Assembly (NCBI GenBank): GCA_017562135.1
Contig: QEYB01000637.1
Location: 186,001 to 250,000, forward strand
Length of the DNA: 64,000 nt
Direction: 5' to 3'
DNA from: Dipylidium caninum
Lineage: Eukaryota > Platyhelminthes > Cestoda > Cyclophyllidea > Dipylidiidae
The notes under the pieces are model-generated. The model did not search any database, had not been told where the DNA came from, and saw only the letters and a list, made by a program, of their open reading frames with translations. Each line of letters opens with the position of its first letter. The stretch's first letter is position 1. The position numbers and the translations under genes are program-made. Shown here piece by piece: positions 12,472 through 24,400 of the stretch.

Positions 12472-15400
12472 GTTTGTCATTATATTGTATGAAAATTATT
12501 CCCATGACTAACTAATGTAAAACAAGCTCTAAAACATAAGGTTACTGAATTTTTATGCTCTATGTAAAGTGTGTCTCATTTAATGGTAATTCGACAACAA
12601 CAAGGAGCCTCCTACTGTTTTAAAATCCTCTTCTGGGGATATTATTTTACATATTATTTCTGTGGCATTCTGGAGCAAACTTGTTTCTACTTAACTCTTT
12701 CAAATATTTATGAAGTAGTAATAATTAGTATTTTTACTCATGCGAGTGGATTAATTTTTGGGAAAAGGATGTATGGTCTTAAGCTTGCGGACTTTAGACA
12801 TCTGCAACAAATGCAAAATTCTGACTTGTCAAGTGGTCAAATGTTATGGTAGGTGTATCAAAATCACCTTACCGATTAGCCTTATTATGTATGCCAAGGT
12901 GTCCATGAGAGAGTTTGCACTAGGCGGGATGCAAATTTCTGCTCGACTCATCGCTTTGTCATATGTGAATGGTTAATGTACCCATAGCAAGCCCGGCCAT
13001 CTGCCAGTAGAGATTGCTTATACGTTAATTTGTGCATCTACTAGTTCCGTACATAAAAGAAAGGTGAGACATATTCATCAGCTTTATTTGTCATTTTTCC
13101 CGCTATTACCCATTGCTTCGACTTGTTTCTCCACATGGAGATGCTTAAAGCATCGGTGACTAATAACTTTTAGATTTAACTTCTGAAGAGGCCACACAGC
13201 GTGAAACAGCCGTGAATTTAGAAGATTTTAAGTATCTCTGATTAATTGTGTTTCGGTGCGCATAGGTAATGAATTTAAAGAAACAAAAAGTAATTTTTGA
13301 TCTTGAAAGCCCGTCTTCTGACTATATGCCTCGTTAAGATTATTATTGAGATTATTATTTTTCCGATCTAAATACCTTCTAGGTTAAATTGGACGCGGAA
13401 AATTTATTTTTTCCTCTGTCATACTGGAGTGATTTTTGGCACATTGGGGACGAACGTTGTAATTTCATAACAATTGACTCCAGCAGTTGACCAAATCATT
13501 TGCTTAGAATACCATATTCGTATCTTTTAAATGTTTCTTTCGTGAAGGGTAAGGGCCGACTATAGAAATAAACAGAGTGGTACTAAAATTCTCCGCAAGA
13601 ACGGGAAACAGTGTGCAAAATCTTTTCTCATGATCCATTGGAATGCGCACCTACCGGAAATGTGACTTAGATTTGGTAAAAGACGTGCCTAAATCCGTTT
13701 CCGGAACAAATGTTTCATAGACTTGGATGGGTCATACGAAATCTTGAAACATAATAATGAGGCGCGAGGATAGGAACAAAAACTTGTTATGTACATTACC
13801 TCCATGTCGTTCAGCATTCATCTGTCATCATTTAACTCCCTTCCGTCTCATTAAACGGAACAGAGAAATTTAGGCCTAGATTAGCGAGATGCAAATGGTT
13901 TACAAAAAATTAATTAACGAGGTTGGCCAGCAAGCAAAAGGACACGGTGAGGCGCCATCGAATGCCCTTCAAATCGCCTGTTTGTGAAACAATTTTCTCC
14001 TCTCCCACTCCCCATTGTGTTACAGAGTGGTGTTAGCTCGACTACCCCTAAATTCGTGGTTCCCCCTCCACCCTCCGCCCATTCCTCCCTCAGGTGCACA
14101 CACATCCGCACGCACGTAGGCGAGCAAAGTGCCTGTTTTGTCACATAGGGAGCAGTAAATCACCAATCTCCACCCCTACCACCCGTCTAGCACGCTTTAG
14201 CGCTCTCAAGGGAATGTTCCCAATTTAATCATCAGCGTGGACAAATTGGCAATTCGTTGAAGCGTGCGAAATTGCTACAAAAATGGGATGACTTAATAGG
14301 TTTTGGTATTTAATTTTGGCTTTTCCATCATCGAGTCTTGATGGCAAAATGTTGAGAAAATAAAATGGAAATTAATGTCGTTTAAGTGCAAGATTATTAG
14401 AACATTGTGTGCCTTTGTATATTATTAAATTTCAAAGATCCATTTGGCTTGTATACATTGTTCTACGCGTTGTAGGATATATCATCTAAAACATAAGTAC
14501 AGAATACTCGAGCATTTCTTGAAAAAGAACGGAAAAGAGTGAAGAGCCCATATAGAGACATCGATTAAAGTGAATATTGCCGCTTATACTTGGCAACATC
14601 TCATTTGTCTCATTTCCTTTAGAATCATAAACCACTCTAATACTCTAAAGATACCTTTGGTAGTGAAAGTTTGCCATGCTTATATTTGTTGACTATTCGG
14701 TGCCAAATGTGTTTCCGCTTTAATGAAAATCGATCCGAAAATTTTTCGAAATTAAATATAAACAGATAAGGTTTGCAGAAAATTTCCTTATTGAAAGACG
14801 GGCTAAAATAGGCTTACTACTCTTGTGGTAAGAAATTATTTTTAAACCACCCAGGTGTTGGACACAGTCGTGTGCGTGAAAAGGTCAGAGACTTATAGTC
14901 AGGAAATGAAAAAAGCCATGACTTCCTTGACATCGGGGAGACGGGGAGGAAGCGTTGACTTTTATGTCAACACCACTTGTAAGCGTGCCCCTAGACGCCT
15001 TCAGTCAGGCCCGCGTTCCGGTTTCCAAGGGTTGGTCACCGCCATCAATTATTTGAGATGCTGGACCTCATCTGTAATCCAACTAAGTTCTTATATATTG
15101 TAGGCACATAAGTGACATGCAGACACTACAAATCCATGACTAAGGTGGCTTTTCAAGGTTACGTAGGAATGAGATTAAAGATCTGATACTGGTATTTTTC
15201 ATGCCCGATAATCTCAGGAGAACTAGAATTGGCGATTCACTATCGAAAGTGAACTCAGCTTAAATGATTTCGGTGCCTACATTACTAGGTAGTTGCAACC
15301 AGGTGGAGCATGGTTGAAAACATTTATAATACTTTAGATGTGTAATGTTATTATTATAATTTGGACAAGGAAATGGACACAGACCTTTTTCGGAGACACC

Positions 15401-18400
15401 ACCCAGAAATGAGTACACGACCACGAGCCATTTCAGACAAATGATCGTGCGTTGCACACAATGACATACGATTCCGGGACATTGTGAGTGACTTCCCAAA
15501 TGGTGGCCTTATGTTAGGCGAGTGGATCCAGTAGAGCATTTCGAATGTTGCACAAGTCCTTCCTACAATGTTGCAATCCAGTAACCAGGCCGTCATTTGA
15601 ACCACTACACGAAAACATCCATAAACAAGCCACCTTTATTATTTCATTACATTCCCCTGGTGGCACGCCAATCCTTAAACTACATTAATCCGTTTACGCT
15701 GTTGAGCAGTGTAGTATAACAGTGTCTTACACCCTCAGCGCCTGTAAGTAATGCTCCAAAAGTGTAATTTTGCATGAAGGTATTCCGGAATGACTTGTAT
15801 GAGTCAAGTTAGACGCAGAAAACACTTCGTAGGATTGAAATGTGTGTACCTGGCATCCGAATTCTCGCGAGACAAATCAAATTGTACGCTCCAACAAAGA
15901 GACCTTTTATTAAACACCTCACTAATTTTCTGCTTTAAATTTGTTCCCGTCTTAAGCGAGGCTCCATTATCTTTACCTGTTTAGATCCCGTATGCTTTAC
16001 GAGAGTGACATAATAGTGCTTTGCCAACGTAAGCAATTTTCAGTGCACTATAGTATTTACTGCGAAAGGCTTTTCCAGTTATTAAAATGGTACTGTCTCG
16101 ATACGTTATGAGAGGAGCTATACGTTAAGCCTCCGGAGGAGATTCGCTCCAACTCGCTAAATGAAACGTAATTCGTTATATTTGGTTTGGCCTCTAAGAA
16201 CTGAAATCAAATTCTACAGTAATTTACGACACCACTTTAAGAAAGTTGGCTCAAGAATGCTCCGCTATTTAAAATTTCCTGAACGCTTTTTTTCTGAGGA
16301 AGAGAAAATTAAATGCATCTAAATAGCGCCGTGCATTAGGCCAGCTGCTTCTAATTCCATCCCCTGTTAAATGAAGCATCAAAAGTGAAATTGTGATGGA
16401 TTAAAATCTAAATGTTATCTAAGGATATTAATTCAATGCATTCAATGTAAATGTTATGTTATTATAGACTGCATTGGAAGAAGGATTTTCTAATGGTTAT
16501 TTGAAATAACTTGAAGTTCCTTATCACTCAATTGGAAGCAACCATAATATTAGGATTAGATAAAATCAGTGTGCATTGGGGATAAGGAAAAGTTACCACA
16601 TTCCGCAACTAGGATTTTTCGAAATTTTATTTATATAACGGTAGGTGTAGAATTTCAGTCTCGTACGAATAAATGGCATTGAAACAAATGAATAAAGCTA
16701 AGAAGGCAGACAGAGAAGTGAAAAAGGGCTGCTTATTGTTTTTCTCTTGAATCAAGAAATCGCGTATGATAGACCGGTGCACACTTTTGGCACATCACTT
16801 GGTGGCAGAAAATGTTCCCCCAGAAGTCATACATACCGTAAGGCGTTAGAATTCAAACTGAGTGCTTGGATTAAGAGCGTGAGCCGATTTCATGCCTTAA
16901 AGTTATTTTCACGCACTCATTAAATCTTGACATCTTTCGGTGTTTTTAATATTTGAATCACGTGACCATTGACATCTCAATTAGGTAATCAGCTTTGATA
17001 TATGATTTTTTCGGTTTAGACAACGTTTACAGTCACTGTTCTCGATGTAAATGACAATCCGCCTCACTTTCCCACCAATCCGCTCACCGTTACAATTCCA
17101 GAAGATGCACAAGTGGGGAGTTTAGTGGTTACTCTTAACGCCACCGATCCGGATCGTCCAGATGACGCCCAACCAGTGACCTACAGTTTAGTCAGTAGCA
17201 TCGCACTTTCCACAGTTCAGCCCATGAGTCCCATGGATAGCTCCCATTTTCGACTTGAAGGTCACACAGGTCGTCTCTTGCTGGCTGAACCACTAGACCG
17301 TGAGACGAATATGGAATACCAGTTAACGGTACGAGCGACAGATAAAGGCAGTCCACAGGCGCAAGCTTGCGATCTTGCTCTCCGGATTCAAGTTCTTGAT
17401 GTCAACGACAACTCACCTGTCTTCGGTAGTCCCTCAGGTTATCGCTTTGTCATTGAGGAAGAAAAGGAGGCAGGCTCTGTGGTCGGCGTCGTCTCTGCGA
17501 CGGATGCTGATGAGGGCAGGAATGGCAAGATATCATATCGCCTCTTTGGTACCGCTGTAAGTAAATAAAAGATTTTCTTAAGGGAAATAACTCCATGTTG
17601 GTGACTAGGGAATTATACGAATAAAATTTGCTACTTAAACATTAAATCTAACTAAAGGTTCTGCTTTTGCTTTACAGGCTGCAGTTCAGCGCGGATTTGT
17701 GGTTAATCCAACTACAGGCGAAATCACTACCAAGATGACTCTCGATCGGGAGGTCAACGCCGCTTACGAATTCTTTGTTACTGCTGAGGACTCTAGTTCT
17801 TCCAAAAGACTTACGGCCACGGCAAAAGTAATTGTTGAACTGCTAGACATTAATGACAACGATCCTAAATTCATCTATCCCACTCAGCCCAACCATACAA
17901 TTCACGCCTCGGCATACAGCAAAGTGGTAAGTGAACAAATGCTATCATACCTTAATTGGCCCGATAAATAGGATATTCTAAAGTGCCTAATCGTACAGAA
18001 GAAATAACTTTATTGAGGCGGCCCGTAACATCGACGACCTTGGCTTCCAATAATAGACTTATGTTAAATACGTCTTTATCCAGTTCTTTGATGCAGCACT
18101 CAAAGATGGAGGAGCTAAAAGAATTCTCGAATGCGTGACAAGTATGAATGAAATGCCCGCATATAAAGTGGACGAACGTTACATGTCTATTAAAGTAACT
18201 TTAATCCGGATATGAAAATACCACACTATACACTACTTTGCCTTCCTTGGACATGTGTAGCTCGTTGGGTTTCACCATCGCCTGGTTGTGTACGTATGTG
18301 TTGAGATTTTATGACTTACAAATGACAAGTGATGTTTCCATAGACTGGCATCTCTCCGGATTCTGTATCTGTTGCAGTTGTCACGTTGTAGCAACAGTCT

Positions 18401-21400
18401 TCCCTCCCGTGAGTGATCCTTAGCTTACCTACTATCGCGATAAACTAGTGGAAACACAACCTGTCACACTATCTTCTGAATGTCATAACATTATTTTGAT
18501 TAAATATTGCTGAAGATTAGCCCAACCATATTAATGTCCAACTCGGTGTCAACGTGTCCTGAAAGTAATTTACAAATTGTAAAGTATGAAAAATGTATCC
18601 TGCTTGCGCTATGCACAAACACTTAAAAATTTATTTATTTATTTTTATTTTCTGATACATCCATTCGCGAATATTGGTCTCTTCACTTTTTATTATGCAG
18701 TTTCATGGTTTTCCGTGCGCCGAAGACTTGAAGCGTATGTCATGGGGTGAAATTTATAAACCGAGGATTCGCAACATTAACCATCTATGGCGTATTATAT
18801 TACCTATTTTCTTAAATATGAAACTGTGTTGAATTAAAATAATCAAGTCTAACGTTGTGGTTACAACTTATCATCTAAAAACACTGAAAATGGAGATAAC
18901 GGAAGACATCATTTTGCTTTACATCTAACACTTTCCGCATTACTTTGATCACAAATCATTCCAGCACCATCCAATCGTCGCATAGATGTGGGAAATGAAA
19001 ATTTCAAAAAGTTGTCTTCGGCGTGCGGAATGAATTATTTATGATTTGCAAACTTTTCCAAATTGCTCTGTGGTTTATTCATTGGTGGCGGGCAAATTAA
19101 GAATTCTGACCCTACACAGTCAACCATCTCTTTGGCCAAATTTCTTTGATGTTGCGCCCCGAGGCGCCGAATTTGCCGCAAAAAGTTGGAATCAGCGTAG
19201 GGAAGCTACACTGTTATGTGTGAAAGAGTGTGTCAACGCCGTAATTACCAGTTTTATGTTACTGGCAAGTCGAGTTGGCTAATTAGGAACACGACCTGGC
19301 CTTCAAAAGACTGTCTGGAGTTGAAGATTTTATTTTATTGCAGGAATTAGGCGAATATAAATTTAAAATGCCAAACAACACCAACCAAGGGAGCTATCTG
19401 ATCCTAGCACTTCACATTTTTCCCCTGAGTTCATTTATCCGAGTTCCTGCAAATTAAATGAGAACATATATATCCTAGTCTTCCAAATATTTTTCCTCAT
19501 AAACATATATGTTTATATTTAAACGTCTCCCTATATAAGAATACGACTGGAATCGTGAGCACAGTAAACAAGAAATTTAGTGACGAAATACAGCATATAT
19601 CATCGTTCAAAGTTGTTCCATGATGCTTGATCTCAATAAATATTTTTAACCATAACACATTTAAACACATCTCCAAGTTTGCCCATGAAAAAATCTAAGA
19701 GCATTGGTCTCTCTAGATCTCTGATCAGAAAAACAAGGTCGTTGCCAAAAAGGGCAACACAAGTTACTAACTGCTTAAATACATTTATGAATGATTCCAT
19801 GAAAGTTGCGGGCCAACAGCGAGCTATGCATGTAAATGGTGACAGTAGATTCTCACAAATATCACATTTATTGGTTGCGTCGGAGAATTTACTAAAGCAT
19901 ACATTAGGTTTTTTGGGAAAGTGTAAGTGTATGTATAGGTCGAAATGACTGTAAATGATTTTGAATAAATGCCTTTCATCCGTCACATTCCAAAGGCAAA
20001 GGTTTGGTTGGTACTAATCTCAAGTAGAAAGGCAATAGGGAATATGAGGTCTCGCAAAATTCACATTCTCTCTAAATGCGTCGCCCAGTCGAAGTCAGTG
20101 AATCAACGTCGGGGTAGATGACGGAGAGGGGGAAGTGTTAAGGTGACTAATGTTCACTTGGAGGTGACATCTGAACACCCTTTTTATTCCCCCCTCTCAC
20201 ACTTCCTTGGGACTCCATATGCACGCACGTATGGCCAAGTAGTCGGCTTAGCCAGACGTGAAGGTTTAACTGCACTATGCGCACAGCTGTGTTAACGGGA
20301 AATTGCCGCCAGGTCGAAATGTTGGCAAGATCGCCGAAAAATTCGCCGTATCTTTGCAATTTGATGTAATTAGTTCGAATTCCATTATCCACTTGTAGTA
20401 TTTCTTATTAAAGCTTTCAGAATCGAAACAACTTCGTGTAACAATCTTTTTTAATCATAAAAAAGTGCTTCTCTGTTCACTTCACCATTGTGTTTACCGC
20501 AAGTTTGTTTGGTCTTGTCATTAATTATAACTAAATCTATGAATCGTTTTTGATGTAAAGGGCGATTTGCATCATCCTCATTAGCCTTAAACACAGTTTT
20601 AATTAAGTGCTTGTTGTTATCTTGAGTAAAGTATCTGTTCTTCATTCCGTTATGCATCTCCTTACCATCCAGTTGCATAACAAAGCCACGTTCATCGCTG
20701 GTCTTCGTTAATCGTATGAGGTATTTCAGGATACTTGCGAATCTCGCAGATGAAATAAACTAGTTTCTCTAATAACCTTTGATGTTTCACTTAATTCATG
20801 TAGAAAAGACTGCATATTACCTAGGCAGTAGTCTAGTCATATGACAAATCTTAAGAGTTTCTTAATCATACAAGAAATAGGGTAGGAAAATCGCAATGAC
20901 GAACATTGCTGAAAATAATATGACTACTAAGGGATTTATAAAAATCAGAATAACTTAACTTCTGACTGCCAAGGCAATCGGTTGAAGTAAACCTGAATGA
21001 TAGTATTGATGAAAATTAGCAAAGCTTCTGCGCACATGGCAAATTACGCATTTTCCAACGTTGTAATTTTGAACTAGGACCGTGATAACTCCACGTGGGC
21101 AAATCGTATATGAAACATCGCAATTTGGCACTGAAGGCCTGCATTCATAGGGAACTCATTTTTCTTTTGATTACTGAAAAGGTGGTCTATGATTTATTTT
21201 ACGAGAGTCTGATGAATTAAAGATGTAAATTGCGGTTTAACTCTCAAATGATGCTAAAAGTTCCCGCATGGCTGCTTTAATTATTCTTAATCGCAACAAT
21301 ATGACCCCTATAGTTATATAATTTCGGTAGCAGCTAATCAACCCAAACTGGTCTGCTCAATAAATGTAATAGGGAATTACTAATTGTTAGTAAATTAAAT

Positions 21401-24400
21401 GACCATTTGTAAATAAACCAAATAAACTACAGCCCTGCCAATGCCGATATTATAGATCTTTCTAAATCACTCGTATCTCGTTAGAGGATATAAGTCATAG
21501 GATGAGAACTTAGGCCCACCTAGGTCAAAGGCATGCGCGGCGGTTGTTGAGGCTTATGTGAAAGGAATGATAAATAGATCCGATATAAGAGCTGCAGTCA
21601 AAAAGGCAAAAAATGAAAGGAATACTTATCTGGTCACTTGGAGCCACGTTCATACTTCGCAATTTGCAACTGCTATAGGGCACCGCGATCGTCAAACTAA
21701 CCGTATTCGATGCAGACGCTGCTGGCGAACAGGGTCTCCTCTTTCTTATGAAAAATGCCACATCTCAGGGCCTTTTCTCATTGAATCCCAGTTCCGGAGA
21801 ACTGTCATTTGCTCGGGAAATTCTTGACAATGACATTGGAAGCCATTATTTGGAGATTGAGGTATATTATTATTTCTCATTATATACCCTGAATTGGTAC
21901 GATTATAAGTTTCTTTAATTTATTGCAGGCTAAGGATAATGGTGTTCCCTCTCGTTCCTCCGTCACCTCGATTACTGTCGTGATTGACACGAGGAATACT
22001 CAAAGAGGATCTGGATCAGTTAACACTGGCGTTAATCTTATGAACAGCCTCCCTTATCCCAAATCCTGGAACCACCGAGATGAGACCGCTTATCCTCTGT
22101 ATGGCCAAGACGCAAATGTTGAGAAATATTCACGTCAAGACAGCTCGCCGCCATTTGACCGCCGAGTAATACTTATTTGTTGTTTAGCCTTCCTGGGATG
22201 CCTACTTCTTGCTGTAGTTGGAGCTATTCTTATTCGCTTCCGTCATCGCCCACCTTCCGAGACCATTACATCAGCGAATCCAGTCAATTTTATCCATACA
22301 AAAGAAACGAAGCTTAGGACAGCAACTTTACAGCCCCAGAACCATGTATTAGGAAAAGATCTGAGTCGGTATGTTTATGGATGGTCGAGCCAAAGGTCAC
22401 CTCTGGTTGGAGATGCACGTTGTGTTGCTCCTAACTGTCCCCAACAGCATCAACAACGAATGTTCCATGAAAATCAACAACAGCAGCAGTCTGAGCACCT
22501 TCTTCGACTAGGTTATATGAACGGTGCTACTGAAGGTACATCAGCTACAGCAGCCAACTTCGAGAATATGTTGCATGGAAGACCTTCACGAGGCGAAGCC
22601 ACTTTGCAGGTAAGGCTTGTCACCTGCAGGACCTCAGTCAAACAAAGTGGTTAACGTTGAAAAAAGCAATTACAGTTACGATTTGTGTACTATTTGAACA
22701 AATAACGAAATCAGAGAGGAATTCGCAGCTTAAAATGGCTTTTTTATACAAACTCTCAATCAACTGTTAGCACAAAGTGATTTGTGATTCTCTGACTGTA
22801 TTGTGTGCATTAGGGCTAATTTAAACAAAAATTCGTTATTGGACTTGTATTTCACTTTATGTACTATCGATGATCTATTCATTGAAGACCATTAAAGGTT
22901 CTGAAATTTCGGGCAAGAAGGAAAAACCCTTTGCATAAGAGCGATATCACAAAAATTGCTAATTTTGACGGCTTTATCGCCACCGCGTTTTCGTCGTCTT
23001 TAGTATCTATATTTGTCCTCTTTTCCACGTGTACTCTGTCTTAAACAATTTATCCTCAACTTATACTGGTTTTAAGTTTTAGCCGCCTTTGAAACTTTAC
23101 TCTCTCCCCTAGGCATACATGTTATCTAAACTGTCCCTATGGTAGCCGCATCACAGAGTTTAAAAACTCAACGGCTCTAGTCATCATTAAGGAGTCCACA
23201 ATAAAGTCACATAACTGATTAACCTTGACTTGATGGAATATAGGAAAAATAACTGCTGCACTTTTATTGAATTTGAAGGGTTTTTACAATCATGTCCATT
23301 AAGACTTCGATTTGAAGGACATTTACCGAGAGACACATTATGGATTAGGCATTTTGCTTTTTTGATTTGGTATTTATTCTTCGCCGAGAGTAATAAAATA
23401 ATTGAAACTCTTTCCTGAGTAAGCAGTTCTTCTCAATCTTCTAGACGAAAAATCGGTCAAATTCTCTGGGAGACAGCCTAGAGGAGTATGAGAGGCCATC
23501 AATTCCCATTAACGACAGGTCAAACCTCTATCTCAGTCAGGGACAAGTGAACCGTGCGGGTAGTATTTGGGAACAATGCGCTGACAGAGGTCTCAATAAT
23601 TACGAAGCTCCTGGCGACGGAAATGGCTGTAGGCACTTCCGGCCAATTTATTGTTAACGTTTTTATTAATTTTTTGCTGAAATATCTTATGGGTCGTAAA
23701 TGATCGGGCGATAAAAGACATAATTATACCGTTCGTTGATTCAACATAATTCTAAAAAATGCTAAACGTCACACCTCTCACTCCACCTCATGACCCTAAA
23801 CAACATTTGAATTATTATGCTGATATGATTTCAAAGCATTATTATGATGTTAGATCGAGCTGTTTTCAACCTTTGCTAAACGACATTCAATATTCAATAT
23901 TGTTATTTCGAGCCTCTCTTAGGTAGGTACTCCGAATTTTGTTGGACTAGTATAAGGAATTCCTCCATAAATGTGTTTTCCTTGACATCTTTATGCATGA
24001 CTGCTTCACGAAGCGGTTAAATGTTTGTTTAACTGTGATTGATTTTTGAGAGGAAAAGCCGAAACTAAGGTCTTAATGCTCCACTGGTTCTCACCGTCAC
24101 CTCTCTTGTCTGATATTCAAGATGGATTTAATTCCACTCTAATTTGAATTTCTTGAGCTCCCAGTGCTGCAGCCCTACAATACTTTAATGTAATATATTT
24201 GATCTATTTGTCAAGAAGGTGTATGTACTATAATGTCTTCAATGTTCTATATTCGAAAGTAAATTAACATCTGAATTCCTTAAAGAAAGAGCTAAAGGGC
24301 AACTGCGCTTACTACAGTGGATTAGTCAGGTGCCCTGAAGCGATCACGGCGTGAGTTAAAAATAGCATATGTTGAATATTCCAGAACTTGGGTCCAAATA

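Noticed and set aside
18632..18652. TTTA-type simple repeat
   Set aside because: Short and imperfect, ordinary for AT-rich introns.
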